Assembly: GCA_017848965.1 (NCBI GenBank)
Contig: JAFIHA010000025.1
Span: 1 to 64,000, forward strand
DNA from: Dechloromonas aromatica (nom. nud.)
Lineage (GTDB): Bacteria; Pseudomonadota; Gammaproteobacteria; Burkholderiales; Rhodocyclaceae
DNA: 64,000 nucleotides
Reading direction: 5' to 3'
In this document: positions 18,117-28,916 of the stretch, piece after piece
Numbering within the stretch: position 1 is the first letter of the stretch
How the letters are laid out: each line of letters opens with the position of its first letter
Notes under the pieces: model-generated
The model's database searches: none
Told to the model about the DNA's origin: nothing
What the model saw: the letters and a program-made list of their open reading frames with translations, nothing else
Position numbers and translations under genes: made by a program

Positions 18117-18219
18117 GCACTTGCTGCAGCGCACAATATTTTGGCGAAACTCACGCTTTTTCATGCTAGATTTGGCTCATAACGACAAGCAGCGCGAGCC
18201 CAACGAGAGGAAGTCAGCC

Positions 18220-19047
18220 ATGCGCCAATACGCCAAGCCCACCTTACCGCCGCTGCCGGTCGAACCGGACGGCCTCGCCCCGCCCAGCGCCAGGCTGCAA
18301 CACCAGGGCCAGAGCCAAGCTCTGACCGCCAGCCGCTGGCCGGCCCGGCTCGACCTGCTGCAGGGGATTTCCGGCCTCGCCCTGGCGCTCTTCCTGGTCG
18401 CTCACATGGCTTTCGTCGCCAGCATCCTGGTCAGCGAGGAAATGTTCTACCGCGTCGCCCGCTTCTTCGAAGGCGAATGGCTGTTCGGCACGCCGCATCC
18501 GTGGCTGGTTTCGCTGGTCGCCGCCGGCGTCACCGGCTTGCTGATCGTCCACGCCTGGCTGGCGCTGCGCAAGTTTCCCGCCAGCTATCGCCAGCACAGC
18601 GCCTTTGCCGCCCACCGCCGACGCCTGCGCCACGTCGATACCAGCCTGTGGTGGCTACAGGTGGTGAGCGGCTTCATCCTCTTCTTCCTGACCACCATCC
18701 ACCTCTACGACATGCTCAGCCAGCCGGCGCTGATCGGCCCCTACGAATCGGCCGACCGCGTCTGGAGCGGGCGCATGTGGCCGATCTACCTGGCCCTGCT
18801 GTTCACCGCCGAAGTCCATGGCGGCATCGGCCTCTACCGCCTGGCGCTGAAGTGGGGCTGGTTTGTCGGCGACGCCCCGAACCGCGGCCGACTGCGCCTG
18901 CGCCGGGTGCGCCACGTGTTTACCGCCTTCTTCGTCACCCTCGGCCTGGTCACCCTGCTCGCCTATGCCGATCTCGGCCGCAACCACGCCGCGCACGCCG
19001 GCGAACGCTACCAGCCGCCGCCCAGCGCCGAGCCCGCGCGGAGCTGA
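18220..19047 (+). CDS. frdC: Fumarate reductase/succinate dehydrogenase cytochrome b subunit (Wolinella type)
   Basis: A 275-residue integral membrane protein with five predicted helices. Histidines suited to ligating two b-haems occur in [22 protein letters not shown] and [12 protein letters not shown], as in type B succinate:quinone oxidoreductases such as Wolinella FrdC. It exchanges electrons with menaquinol/quinone. A ribosome binding site (GAGAGGAAG) supports the ATG at 18220; the open frame continues upstream but lacks coding character. frdA begins 2 bp downstream. The long hydrophilic N-terminus (about 45 residues) is slightly unusual. Confidence 0.9.
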   Translation: MRQYAKPTLPPLPVEPDGLAPPSARLQHQGQSQALTASRWPARLDLLQGISGLALALFLVAHMAFVASILVSEEMFYRVARFFEGEWLFGTPHPWLVSLVAAGVTGLLIVHAWLALRKFPASYRQHSAFAAHRRRLRHVDTSLWWLQVVSGFILFFLTTIHLYDMLSQPALIGPYESADRVWSGRMWPIYLALLFTAEVHGGIGLYRLALKWGWFVGDAPNRGRLRLRRVRHVFTAFFVTLGLVTLLAYADLGRNHAAHAGERYQPPPSAEPARS

Positions 19048-19049
19048 CG

Positions 19050-21029
19050 ATGGAAATCATCCATAGCGACGTCCTCGTCATCGGCGGCGGACTGGCCGGA
19101 CTGCGCGCCGCGCTGGCGGCGAGGAAACGCGGCCGCGAGGTGATCGTCCTCAGCCTGGTGCCGCCCAAGCGCTCGCACTCGGCCGCTGCCCAGGGCGGCA
19201 TGCAGGCCAGCCTGGCGAACGCGGCGCGCGGTGCCGGCGACAACGAGGACGTGCATTTCGAGGACACCGTGCGCGGCAGCGACTGGGGCTGCGACCAGGA
19301 AGTGGCGCGCCTGTTTGCCCATGTCGCGCCCAAGGCGGTGCGCGAACTGGCCGCCTGGGGCGTGCCGTGGAACCGCGTCGAGGCCGGCGCACGGACCGCG
19401 ATCGTCGACGGCAAGCCGGTCGTGATCGAGGAACCCGCCGCCGCCCACGGCCTGATCACCGCCCGCGATTTCGGCGGTACCCGCCAGTGGCGCACCTGCT
19501 ACGTCGCCGACGGCACCGGCCACGCCATGCTGTACACGGTCAGCGACCAGAGCATCGCCGCCGGCATCCCGGTCCATGAACGGCGCGAGGCGGTGGCGCT
19601 GATCCACGACGGCGAGCGCTGCCACGGCGCCATCGTCCGCGACCTGACCAACGGCCGCCTGTGCGCCTACGTCGCGCGCGCCACCTGCATCGCCAGCGGC
19701 GGTTTCGGCCGCCTCTACCAGGTCACCACCAACGCCGTGATCAACGAAGGGATCGGCGCCGCCATCGCCCTCGACACCGGCGTCGTGCCGCTCGCCAACA
19801 TGGAGGCGGTGCAGTTCCACCCGACCGCCATCTTTCCCGCCGGCATCCTGGTTACCGAGGGTTGCCGCGGCGACGGCGGCCTGCTGCGCGATGTCGACGG
19901 CCACCGTTTCATGCCCGACTACGAGCCGGAGAAGAAGGAACTGGCGTCGCGCGACGTCGTCTCGCGGCGCATGGAAGCGCACATCCGCGCCGGCAAGGGG
20001 GTCGCCCACCCGTACGGCGAGCACCTGTGGCTCGACATCACGCTGCTCGGCGCCGCCCACATCGAGCGCAAGCTGCGCGAAGTGAAGGAAATCAGCCAGT
20101 ACTTCCTCGGCATCGACCCGGCCAAGCAGTGGATACCGGTGCGCCCGGCCCAGCATTACTCGATGGGCGGCATCCGCACCGACGCGCACGGCGCGGCGCG
20201 CGGCCTCAAGGGCCTGTTCGCCTGCGGCGAGGCGGCCTGCTGGGACCTGCACGGCTTCAATCGGCTGGGCGGCAATTCGGTCGCCGAAACGGTGGTTTCC
20301 GGGATGATCGTCGGCGAGGCGATCGCCGATTTCTGCGCCACGCCGGCCGGCGAGCTGACCGTCTCGACCGCCCTGATCCGCCGCTGTTTCGAGCGGGCGC
20401 AGGCCGAATTCGCCGGCATCGCCGAAAGCCGCGGCAAGGAAAACGCCGCCCTGCTGCTGCGCGAGATGCAGGCGACGATGACCGCCCGCGTCGGCATCGT
20501 CCGTCACGGCGATACGCTGCACACCGCGGTCGACGCCCTGCAGGGCCTGCTGCGGCGCAGCCTGGACCTCGGCCTGCGCAGCAGCCGGCCGGGCGCCAAC
20601 CCGGAGCTGACGCAGGCCTGGCGCCTGCGGAAGATGCTCAAGCTGGCGCTGTGCGTCGCCTGGGGCGCCCTGCAGCGCACCGAAAGCCGCGGCGCCCACT
20701 ACCGCGAGGACTTTCCGCGGCGCAACGACGCCGACTGGCTGAAACGCACGCTGGCCACCTGGCCCGACCCCGAGCTGACGCTGCCGGCGCTCGCCTACGA
20801 GGCGCTCGACGTCACGCGCATGGAACTGCCGCCCGGCTGGCGCGGCTACGGCGCCCGCGACGCCATCGAACACCCGCTGACCACCGCCCGCCAAGCTGAA
20901 GTCGACGCCATCCGCGCCCGCCTCGCCGGCGCCGACCGCCACACCGTGCAGGATGCCCTGCTACCCTTCCGCGACCTGCTGCCGCCACACCTGCGCGGCG
21001 CCAACGCCCGCCTCGGAGACCCCGCATGA
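19050..21029 (+). CDS. frdA: Fumarate reductase/succinate dehydrogenase flavoprotein subunit
   Basis: A 659-residue flavoprotein. Residues 7-20 form the FAD dinucleotide-binding motif ([14 protein letters not shown]). [16 protein letters not shown] supplies the histidine for covalent FAD. The active-site segments are [16 protein letters not shown] and [14 protein letters not shown], and [13 protein letters not shown] is the capping signature. The length matches the Wolinella-type subunit rather than the shorter enterobacterial enzyme. It catalyses fumarate/succinate interconversion in the cytoplasm. The gene overlaps frdB by 4 bp. Confidence 0.95.
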   Translation: MEIIHSDVLVIGGGLAGLRAALAARKRGREVIVLSLVPPKRSHSAAAQGGMQASLANAARGAGDNEDVHFEDTVRGSDWGCDQEVARLFAHVAPKAVRELAAWGVPWNRVEAGARTAIVDGKPVVIEEPAAAHGLITARDFGGTRQWRTCYVADGTGHAMLYTVSDQSIAAGIPVHERREAVALIHDGERCHGAIVRDLTNGRLCAYVARATCIASGGFGRLYQVTTNAVINEGIGAAIALDTGVVPLANMEAVQFHPTAIFPAGILVTEGCRGDGGLLRDVDGHRFMPDYEPEKKELASRDVVSRRMEAHIRAGKGVAHPYGEHLWLDITLLGAAHIERKLREVKEISQYFLGIDPAKQWIPVRPAQHYSMGGIRTDAHGAARGLKGLFACGEAACWDLHGFNRLGGNSVAETVVSGMIVGEAIADFCATPAGELTVSTALIRRCFERAQAEFAGIAESRGKENAALLLREMQATMTARVGIVRHGDTLHTAVDALQGLLRRSLDLGLRSSRPGANPELTQAWRLRKMLKLALCVAWGALQRTESRGAHYREDFPRRNDADWLKRTLATWPDPELTLPALAYEALDVTRMELPPGWRGYGARDAIEHPLTTARQAEVDAIRARLAGADRHTVQDALLPFRDLLPPHLRGANARLGDPA

Positions 21030-21784
21030 TCCCGCTGCTGCGCCACTCCGCCCGCCCGTCGCGGCCCCGCCGCCTGACCCTGCAGATCCTGCGCTATAAC
21101 CCGGCGACGCCGGAAATCGCGCCCTATCTGCAGGATTTCGCGATCGACGAAAGCGACGGCATGACGCTGTTCATCGCGCTCAACGAAATCCGCGCCAGCC
21201 AGGACCCCTCGCTGCAGTTCGACTTCGTCTGCCGCGCCGGCATCTGCGGCAGTTGCGCGATGCTGGTCGACGGCCGGCCGGCGCTCGCCTGCCGCACCCT
21301 GACCCGCGACTGCGGCCCGCGCATCGTGCTGGCGCCGCTGCCCTTCTTCGAACTGATCGGCGACCTTTCGGTAAACACCGGCAAGTGGATGCGCGGCACC
21401 GCCGAACGTCTGCAGACCTGGATCGCCCAGACACAGCCGGTCGACCTCGACGCCCTCGAAGCGCGCATGGAACCGGCGCTTGCCGAAGCGATCTACGAAC
21501 TCGACCGCTGCATCGAATGCGGCTGCTGCATCGCCGCCTGCGGCACGGCGCAGATGCGCGAGGACTTCGTCGGCGCCGTCGGCCTCAACAAGATCGCCCG
21601 CTTCCGCCTCGACCCGCGCGACACGCGCAGCGACGCCGATTTCTACGAGTTGATCGGCGACGACAACGGCGTCTTCGGCTGCATGAGCCTGCTCGGCTGC
21701 CACGACTTCTGTCCCAAGCAGTTGCCGCTGCAGACGCAGATCGCCTTCCTGCGCCGCAAGATGGCGGTTGAAGGCTGGCGCTGA
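21026..21784 (+). CDS. frdB: Fumarate reductase/succinate dehydrogenase iron-sulfur subunit
   Basis: A 252-residue electron-transfer subunit with three clusters: a [2Fe-2S] ferredoxin motif (CRAGICGSC with a later C in ALACRTL), a [4Fe-4S] motif CIECGCC plus CG, and a [3Fe-4S]-type motif in [14 protein letters not shown]. It links the flavin of FrdA to the haems of FrdC. The order C-A-B matches the epsilonproteobacterial operon. Confidence 0.95.
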   Translation: MIPLLRHSARPSRPRRLTLQILRYNPATPEIAPYLQDFAIDESDGMTLFIALNEIRASQDPSLQFDFVCRAGICGSCAMLVDGRPALACRTLTRDCGPRIVLAPLPFFELIGDLSVNTGKWMRGTAERLQTWIAQTQPVDLDALEARMEPALAEAIYELDRCIECGCCIAACGTAQMREDFVGAVGLNKIARFRLDPRDTRSDADFYELIGDDNGVFGCMSLLGCHDFCPKQLPLQTQIAFLRRKMAVEGWR

Positions 21785-21803
21785 GCGCCAGCCCTACCGA
21801 CTT

Positions 21804-22214
21804 TCAGTCGACAAACAGGTCGAGCGGAATACCGAAGCGTTTGGCCAAAGCAGCGGCCTGACGAAGATTGATCCGACGCTTGCCCGACAGGATTTCGGAA
21901 ATCACCGACTGCGTTGCCACCTCGGGCAGGTCCTTCTGATTCAGCCCATGGCTTTCCATCAGGAAAGCCAGACGGCTGGCCGGTGTGGAGTTATCCGGCC
22001 AAGGATGCACGCGGTCTTCGTATTCACGGATGCGGTCGGCAACCAGGGCAACCAGCGTGAAAATCGGGTGTTGATCGTCATTACCAAACCGTGCAAACGC
22101 CTCGTCCACAAATGCCAGCAACTGCGCATGATGCGCTTCGTCGCGCACCGGACCGGACAAACCGAGGGCTGCATTGACCGTCTGCCAGGGGGCCAGCAAC
22201 TCATCAACACTCAT
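21804..22214 (-). CDS. higA: HigA-type antitoxin with XRE helix-turn-helix
   Basis: A 136-residue protein. The C-terminal 60 residues form an XRE-type helix-turn-helix (RLAFLMESHGLNQKDLPEV, then ISEILSGKRRINLRQAAALAKRF) and end in PLDLFVD. The N-terminal part probably binds the toxin. Such antitoxins neutralise the partner and repress their shared promoter. The gene overlaps the upstream toxin gene by 4 bp; the toxin-first order is characteristic of higBA modules. Confidence 0.88.
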   Translation of the reverse strand: MSVDELLAPWQTVNAALGLSGPVRDEAHHAQLLAFVDEAFARFGNDDQHPIFTLVALVADRIREYEDRVHPWPDNSTPASRLAFLMESHGLNQKDLPEVATQSVISEILSGKRRINLRQAAALAKRFGIPLDLFVD

Positions 22215-22495
22215 TTCCAGCCTCCTTTGTCGTACTCGGCATGGGTCAGCACAGCCTTGATCCAGAACAGTTGCGGCGCGAAGGCAATGGCGGCGATCAA
22301 GCGATATTTGTTGCCACCGATATTGAACACGTAACGTTCGCCGACCTTATCCACACTGCCGAACGTCAGTCTCAGCTCGGCGTAGCTGGCAAAACGGCCT
22401 TTTTCCACCAAGCCACTGAAATTCTGCAGCGGGGCATCGGCGTCCGGATGCCTGATCGCGAAATCCCGCAGTGCCTTGTTCGATATCAGCTTCAT
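22211..22495 (-). CDS. higB: HigB-family mRNA interferase toxin
   Basis: A 94-residue basic protein of the HigB/RelE-like superfamily. Typical segments are MKLISNKALRDFAIRHPDA, the strand VGERYVFNIGGNKYRLIAAI and the C-terminal IKAVLTHAEYDKGGW, where the late HAEYDKG motif is characteristic of this branch. It should cleave mRNA, usually on the ribosome, when the antitoxin is degraded. The ATG at 22495 is preferred over a TTG six bases earlier. A -10-like TATAAA lies only six bases upstream of the ATG, so the transcript may be nearly leaderless. Confidence 0.88.
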   Translation of the reverse strand: MKLISNKALRDFAIRHPDADAPLQNFSGLVEKGRFASYAELRLTFGSVDKVGERYVFNIGGNKYRLIAAIAFAPQLFWIKAVLTHAEYDKGGWK

Positions 22496-22501
22496 GCTCA
22501 A

Positions 22502-22536
22502 TTTATAGCAAACTGCGATTTATTGCAAATTGCGAT
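22502..22536 (-). promoter_or_regulatory. Candidate higBA promoter with two direct-repeat operator boxes
   Basis: On the minus strand TATAAA (22502-22507) lies 16 bp from TTTGCA (22524-22529). Two near-identical 12-mers, GCAAACTGCGAT (22508-22519) and GCAAATTGCGAT (22525-22536), overlap the spacer and -35 and are 17 bp apart. They are good candidates for autoregulatory HigA sites. Confidence 0.5.
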
Positions 22537-22649
22537 GGCCGACATTCAGCCCTTCTTGCCAGTGCTCACCTGCCGCCCGCCCCGATAACCCATTCGTCAT
22601 TGCGCAGTAACATGATAGCCCCTTCCATCCCATGACAGGCTCGCCTGCC

Positions 22650-23414
22650 TCAACGCGGCGCCAGCGCCAGCCACAGCGCAGTGGCCAGCAGCATCCAGGC
22701 GAAGGCGGCGCGCATCCGCCGTTCCGGCAGTTTGTGGGCGAGCGCGACGCCGGCGGCGACGGTGAGCGTGCCACCGAGCGCCATCGGCAGACCGAGGCTC
22801 CAGTCCACGCGCTGGGCGCCGGCGTAGGCGCCGAGCGCCACCAGCGAACTCGGTGCGACCAGCGCCAGCGCCAGGCTCTGCGCCACCGTCTGGCGCTGGC
22901 CGAGCCAGCCGGCAAGCAGCGGCGTGGCGACGAGCCCGCCGCCGATGCCGAGCAGGCCCATGCTGCTGCCACCGGCAACGCCGACCAGCGGCAACGCGGC
23001 TGCCCGCAGCGGCGCCCCGCTGACCGGCTGGCGGCCACCCCGCCCCTGCCACAGCAGGCGCAGCGCAAGCAGGCCGAGGAAGACACTGAACATCTGACCG
23101 AGCAAGTGCCCGTCGAGACGTGTCGCAAAGCGCGCCAAGGCCCAGGTGGTCAGCGTTGCCGGTGCGGCGATCGCCAGCGCCGCGCGCCAGCCGACCGGGT
23201 GCTTCTGGCTGTAACGCCACCAGCCGATCAGCAGATTGGGCACCATCAGCACCAGCGCCGTCCCCTGCGCGGTCGCCTGGTCCATCGCGAAAGCCAGCAC
23301 GAACAGCGGAATGGCGACGATGCCGCCGCCGATGCCGAACAGGCCGCCGACGAAGCCGAGCGCGGCGCCGAGACAGAGGGCGAGGAAGAGGTCGGCGAAC
23401 GGTAGCAGGTGCAT
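22650..23414 (-). CDS. TauE/SafE-family sulfite or anion exporter
   Basis: A 254-residue inner membrane protein with about eight helices in two repeated halves. Each half carries the glycine-rich signature (FVGGLFGIGGGIVAIPL and GLLGIGGGLVATPLL). The family exports sulfite, sulfoacetate and related anions; the substrate here is not determined. The ATG at 23414 places the first helix right after a short polar head. It is divergent from a LysR regulator, which may control it. Confidence 0.87.
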   Translation of the reverse strand: MHLLPFADLFLALCLGAALGFVGGLFGIGGGIVAIPLFVLAFAMDQATAQGTALVLMVPNLLIGWWRYSQKHPVGWRAALAIAAPATLTTWALARFATRLDGHLLGQMFSVFLGLLALRLLWQGRGGRQPVSGAPLRAAALPLVGVAGGSSMGLLGIGGGLVATPLLAGWLGQRQTVAQSLALALVAPSSLVALGAYAGAQRVDWSLGLPMALGGTLTVAAGVALAHKLPERRMRAAFAWMLLATALWLALAPR

Positions 23415-23482
23415 TTGGGGCAGGAGCGGGTGACGGGACGACCCATGATATTCATCCACATCATCGATACAATGGCGCATCG

Positions 23483-23492
23483 ATCAATTGAT
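23483..23492. promoter_or_regulatory. Palindrome between tauE-like gene and lysR
   Basis: Perfect inverted repeat ATCAATTGAT, of the T-N11-A kind used by LysR-type regulators, 20 bp upstream of the lysR start codon. It sits in the only divergent gap and could regulate both genes. Confidence 0.4.
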
Positions 23493-23511
23493 TATTGCGT
23501 ACAGGTAACGA

Positions 23512-24426
23512 ATGACCGACATTCCCGACCTCGCCTTCTTCAGCCTGCTCGCCCGCCAGCCCAGCCTGGCGGCGGCGGCGCAGGCGCTCGGCGTGACGCC
23601 GCCGGCGGTCAGTCGCCGCCTGGCGGCGCTGGAACGCCGGCTTGGCGTGCGCCTGCTCAACCGGACGACGCGGCGCCTGAGCCTGACGCCGGAAGGCGAA
23701 CGCTACCTGGAGGACGGCGAAGCCATCCTGCGCGACATCGAACGCCTCGAGCGCTCGCTTTCGGCCAGCCGCGAACAGCCGCAGGGCCTGCTGCGCATCG
23801 GCGCCGGCTTCGGCTTCGGCCGGCGCCATCTCGGTCCGGCGATCTCCGATTTCGTCCGCGACTGGCCGGACGTCGAGGTCATCCTCCATCTCGCCGACCG
23901 CGCCCTCGACCTGACCGAGCACGCGCTCGACATCGGCATCCGCTTCGGGCCGCCGCCGGACGCCCGCATCCTGGCCCGCCGCATCGCCGCCAACCGGCGC
24001 CTGCTCTGTGCCGCCCCTGCCTATCTCGCCGCCCGCGGCACGCCGCAGACCCCGCGCGAGCTAGCCGAACACGACTGCATCGTCATCCGCGAACACGAGC
24101 GCGCCTTCAACAACTGGCAGCTGACCGACGGCAGCACGCAGGTGACGGTCAAGGTGCGCAGCCCGCTTGCCGTCAACCACGGCGAGATCGCCGTCGACTG
24201 GGCGCTGGCCGGGCACGGCATCGTCCTGCGCTCGGAATGGGACATCGCCGCCGACCTGCGCAGCGGCCGCCTGGTGCGCATCCTGCCGGAATGGGCCGGC
24301 AGCGCCGCCGACATCCACGCCGTTTACCCGCAGCGCCACCTGCTCTCAGCCAAGGTACGCGTCTTCATCGACTTCCTCGAACGGCGTTTCGCCGGCTACG
24401 GCGACGACAACCCCGGCCCATGGTGA
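23512..24426 (+). CDS. LysR-family transcriptional regulator
   Basis: A 304-residue regulator. Residues 5-60 form the winged helix-turn-helix (FFSLLARQPSLAAAAQAL, TPPAVSRRLAALERRLGVRLLNRTTRRLSLT), followed by the linker helix and a periplasmic-binding-fold effector domain of the PBP2 type (LRIGAGFGFGRRHL, DIGIRFG). The effector is unknown. It is transcribed away from the TauE-type exporter gene, a common arrangement for a regulator and its target. Confidence 0.9.
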   Translation: MTDIPDLAFFSLLARQPSLAAAAQALGVTPPAVSRRLAALERRLGVRLLNRTTRRLSLTPEGERYLEDGEAILRDIERLERSLSASREQPQGLLRIGAGFGFGRRHLGPAISDFVRDWPDVEVILHLADRALDLTEHALDIGIRFGPPPDARILARRIAANRRLLCAAPAYLAARGTPQTPRELAEHDCIVIREHERAFNNWQLTDGSTQVTVKVRSPLAVNHGEIAVDWALAGHGIVLRSEWDIAADLRSGRLVRILPEWAGSAADIHAVYPQRHLLSAKVRVFIDFLERRFAGYGDDNPGPW

Positions 24427-24480
24427 GCGGTTTGCGGTTACCATGCGCGACTGCCATATAAGCTTTCACTGATTCCGGCC

Positions 24481-25704
24481 ATGCCCCGCCTTTCCCTTGC
24501 CCCCTTGCGCCGCCCGCTGATCCTCGTGCCGCTGTTGCTGCTGTTCGGGCTGCTCGCCGTCTTCCTGCTGCGCCCGCTGTTCGGCAGCGCGGTCGATGTC
24601 GTCGTCGTCCGCCAGGGCGAGATGCGCCAGTCGGTGGTCGCCAGCGGCCGCGTCCGTTCGCCGCAGCGCAGCGAACTGGCCGCCCAGGTCAGCGCGCAAG
24701 TGCGTGCCGTGCATGTCGTCGAAGGCCAGGGCGTCGCCGCCGGCGACCTGTTGATCGAACTCGACCAGCGCGAACTGCAGGCCGCCGCCGCCCAGGCGCG
24801 CGCCCAGCTGGCGCAGGCCGAGCTGCGCGTGCGCCAGTTGCAGTTGCTCGGCGAGCCGCTGGCCCGCGAAGCGATCCGCCAGGCGGAAGCCAACCTGACC
24901 CAGGCGAAACGCCAGTTCGAGCGCGTCGAGGCGCTGGTCGCCAAGGGTTTCTACAGCCCCAACCAGCTCGACGACGCGCGCCGCGCGCTGGCCGTCGCCG
25001 AAAGCCAGGCGCAATCGAGCCGCCTGCAGGCGCAGAGCAACGCCAGCGGCGGCGCCGACTTCAAGCTCGCCGAAGCGGCCGTCGACCAGGCGCGCGCCAC
25101 CCTCGCCGTCGCCGAGGCGAAGCTCGCCTACAGCCGCATCGTCGCCCCGCGCGCCGGCACCATCCTCGCCCGCCAGGTCGAACCGGGCGACAGCGTACAG
25201 CCGGGCAAGACCCTGCTCAGCCTGTCGCCAGCCGGCGTCACCGAACTGATCGTGCAGATCGACGAGAAGAACCTGCGCCTGCTGGCGCTCGACCAGACTG
25301 CGACGGTTTCCGCCGATGCCTGGCCGGACCGCAATTTCCCGGCCCGCGTCTCGTTCATCGGCCCGGTCGTCGACGCCCAGCGCGGTTCGGTCGAAGTGCG
25401 GCTGCGCGTGGACAACCCGCCGGACTACCTGAAGCAGGACATGACGGTATCGATCGACATCGCCACCGGCAGCCGCCCGCAGGCCGTCCTGCTGCCGCTC
25501 GAAGGCCTGCGCGGCAATGCCGGCGACGCCTGGGCGCTGGTCGTGCGCGACGGCCGCGCCGTGCGCCAGCCGCTGCAGCCCGGTCTGCGCAGTGCCGGCG
25601 AAGTCGAGGTGCGGTCCGGACTGGCCGCCGGCGACCTGGTGGTGCCGGCGACCAATCCGCGCGTCGCCGCCGGCGACCGGGTGCGGGCCAGACTGCCGGG
25701 CTGA
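24481..25704 (+). CDS. HlyD/RND-type periplasmic adaptor of an ABC exporter
   Basis: A 407-residue membrane fusion protein with one N-terminal membrane helix (about 12-33). It then has a lipoyl-like half motif (VVASGRVRSPQRSELAAQVS), a long coiled-coil hairpin rich in Ala, Gln and Arg (about 95-185), the second lipoyl half (APRAGTILARQVEPGDSVQPG) and beta-barrel domains. It should bridge the inner membrane permease to an outer membrane TolC-like channel, which is not in the window. The permease begins 3 bp downstream. Confidence 0.9.
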   Translation: MPRLSLAPLRRPLILVPLLLLFGLLAVFLLRPLFGSAVDVVVVRQGEMRQSVVASGRVRSPQRSELAAQVSAQVRAVHVVEGQGVAAGDLLIELDQRELQAAAAQARAQLAQAELRVRQLQLLGEPLAREAIRQAEANLTQAKRQFERVEALVAKGFYSPNQLDDARRALAVAESQAQSSRLQAQSNASGGADFKLAEAAVDQARATLAVAEAKLAYSRIVAPRAGTILARQVEPGDSVQPGKTLLSLSPAGVTELIVQIDEKNLRLLALDQTATVSADAWPDRNFPARVSFIGPVVDAQRGSVEVRLRVDNPPDYLKQDMTVSIDIATGSRPQAVLLPLEGLRGNAGDAWALVVRDGRAVRQPLQPGLRSAGEVEVRSGLAAGDLVVPATNPRVAAGDRVRARLPG

Positions 25705-25707
25705 GCG

Positions 25708-26914
25708 ATGCATCCCTGGCTGCCCTTCGAGTGGATCGCCGCCACGCGCTTCCTGCGCGAGGGGCGGACGCAGAGCCTGCTGATCATCGGCGGCGTCGGA
25801 GCCGGCGTCGCCGGCATCGCCTTCATGTCGGCCTTGCTCTCCGGTCTGCAGGCCAATCTGGTCAAGCGCACGCTGAGTTCGCAGGCGCATCTGGTGATCC
25901 TGCCGGCGGAGGAAGTCGCCCGCCCGCAGCGCGACCCGGCGCAGGCGCTGGTGCAGATCCAGGCGCAGCGGCTGCGCTCGATCGACCAGTGGCAGGCGCT
26001 GCGCGGCCGCCTGGAAAAACTGCCGGAAGTCGCCGCCGTCTCGCCGGTCGCTTCCGGCCCGGCCTTCGCCGTGCGCGGCGACGCCAACAAGTCGATCACG
26101 CTGATCGGCATCGAACCCGAGCATTACACCCGCGTCATCGAACTCGACCAGAAGATCGTCGCCGGCGCCTTGCGCGTGCGCGCCGGCGAGGCGGTGATCG
26201 GCACCGAGCTGGCGCGCGACCTCGGCGCCACGCTCGGCGACAAGCTGCGCATCAGCACCGCCAGCGGCGCCGGCGACACGCTGACCATCACCGGCCTCTT
26301 CGATCTCGGCAACAAGACCGCCAACGGACGCAACGTCTATGTCGGCCTGCGCACCGCGCAGAGCCTGCTCGACCTGGTCGGCGGCGTTTCCAGCATCGAC
26401 CGCGCGGTGCACGACATGTACGGCGCCGAGGCGCTCGCCCAGCGCATCGCCGCCGAGACCGGGCTGGTCGCCGACAGCTGGATCAAGACCAACGCCCAGT
26501 TCTTCACCGCGCTCACCTCGCAGCGCGTGTCGAGCAACGTGATCCGTTTCTTCGTCGCCCTCTCGGCCGCCTTCGGCATCGCCAGCGTGCTGGTCGTCTC
26601 GGTCGTCCAGCGCGCCCGCGAGATCGGCATCCTGCGCGCGATGGGCGCGACGCGCGGCCAGTTGCTGCGCACCTTCCTGCTGCAGGGCGGCATCGTCGGC
26701 CTGCTCGGCTCGCTGCTCGGTTCGCTGCTGGCCAGCCTGTTCCTCGCGCTGTGGCGGACGCTGGCGGTCAATGCCGACGGCACGCCGATGTTCATGATTG
26801 AGGTGCCGGGCAGCCTGGTGCTGATCGCCGCCGGCGGCGCCACGCTGGTCGGCGTGCTGGCGGCGCTGATGCCGGCGCGGCGTGCGGCGGCGCTCGATCC
26901 GGTGGTGGCGATCC

Positions 26915-26922
<8 letters not shown>
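25708..26922 (+). CDS. MacB/FtsX-type ABC transporter permease
   Basis: A 404-residue permease with four helices: one N-terminal (about 21-44) and three C-terminal (about 275-400). A large extracytoplasmic domain of the MacB_PCD type lies between them, and the typical [20 protein letters not shown] segment follows the second helix. It drives mechanotransmission rather than classic import. Adaptor-permease-ATPase order resembles DevBCA exporters. The ATPase gene overlaps its end by 8 bp. Confidence 0.9.
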
Positions 26923-27622
<700 letters not shown>

Positions 27623-27680
27623 CCGGCGCGGCCGGCCGGCGTTATCCTCGCCAACTGCTCAACGCTTACAGGAGAACACC

Positions 27681-28820
27681 GTGCCCGCCCTGCTCCCCCA
27701 GCCCGATCCCGACGGCCTGCTCGAATACTCCGTGGTCTACACCGACCGCGCGCTGAACCACATGTCGCAGCGTTTTCAGGGCGTCATGCGGGAAATCTCG
27801 CGCATCCTCAAGAAAGCCTACAACGCCCAGGCCAGCGTCCTCGTCCCGGGCGGCGGCACCTACGGCATGGAAGCGGTGGCCCGCCAGTTCGCGACGAATC
27901 GCAAGGCGCTGGTGATCCGCAACGGCTTCTTCAGCTTCCGCTGGACGCAGATCTTCGACATGGGCCGCATCCCGTCCGAGAGCATCGTCCTCAAGGCCCG
28001 CCAGCAAGGCAGTGGGGCGCAGGCGCCGTTCGCGCCGCCGCCGCTCGCTGAGGTTCTCGCCACCATCGAACGCGAGCGCCCCGAAGTGGTGTTCGCGCCG
28101 CACGTCGAAACCTCGTCGGGCATGATCCTGCCCGACGATTACCTGCGCGCCGTCGGCGCCGCGGTGCGCGCCGTCGACGGCCTATTCGTGCTCGACTGCA
28201 TCGCCTCCGGCACGGTCTGGGTGGACATTGCGGCGAACAACGTCGACGTCCTGATCAGCGCCCCGCAGAAGGGCTGGAGCGGCCCCTCGTGCTGCGCCCT
28301 GATCGCCCTCGGCGAACGCGCCCGGGCGCGCATCGACGCGACGACCAGCAGCAGCTTCGCCTGCGACCTGAAGAAATGGCTGCAGATCATGGAAACCTAC
28401 GAGAACAGCGGCCACGCCTATCACGCGACGATGCCGACCGACGCCCTGGCCGCCGTCTGCCAGGCGATGCAGGCGACCGAGGCGCGCGGCTTCGCGCAGG
28501 TCTGCGCCGAACAGTGGGAACTCGGCCGACAGGCGCGCGCCCTGCTCGTCGAACGCGGTTTCCCCAGCGTCGCCGCCGAGGGCTTCGAGGCACCGGGCGT
28601 CGTCGTCAGCTACACCACCGACCCGGATATCCAGAACGGCCGCAAGTTCCTCGCCCAGGGCATCCAGAGCGCCACCGGCGTGCCGCTGATGTGCGACGAG
28701 CCGGAGGGTTTCAGAACGTTTCGCCTCGGCCTCTTCGGTCTCGACAAGCTGCAGGCGCCGGCGCGCACGGTGGCCAGCCTGGCCAGCGCGCTCGACGCCT
28801 TCCCGCCGCTCGCCGACTGA
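27681..28820 (+). CDS. PLP-dependent class V aminotransferase
   Basis: A 379-residue fold-type I PLP enzyme. The cofactor-binding lysine is in ISAPQKGWSG (about residue 197), preceded by the aspartate in FVLDCIASG, and the phosphate-binding glycines are in VPGGGTYGME. It resembles alanine-glyoxylate or serine-pyruvate aminotransferases, but the substrate is not clear. The start is a GTG at 27681 with AGGAGA eight bases upstream. It stands alone after the ABC exporter genes, with about 58 bp between. Confidence 0.82.
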   Translation: MPALLPQPDPDGLLEYSVVYTDRALNHMSQRFQGVMREISRILKKAYNAQASVLVPGGGTYGMEAVARQFATNRKALVIRNGFFSFRWTQIFDMGRIPSESIVLKARQQGSGAQAPFAPPPLAEVLATIERERPEVVFAPHVETSSGMILPDDYLRAVGAAVRAVDGLFVLDCIASGTVWVDIAANNVDVLISAPQKGWSGPSCCALIALGERARARIDATTSSSFACDLKKWLQIMETYENSGHAYHATMPTDALAAVCQAMQATEARGFAQVCAEQWELGRQARALLVERGFPSVAAEGFEAPGVVVSYTTDPDIQNGRKFLAQGIQSATGVPLMCDEPEGFRTFRLGLFGLDKLQAPARTVASLASALDAFPPLAD

Positions 28821-28916
28821 AATGAATCCTTACATCTGGAAAACGACAGCTAACGCCAATCTCCGTAACCTGCTCCTGTCGCCGGAACGTTTCCGGCTCA
28901 CCGACAGGAGAACATC

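Noticed and set aside
18020..18219. FNR or ANR site upstream of frdC
   Set aside because: No TTGAT-N4-ATCAA match was found; only unrelated palindromes.
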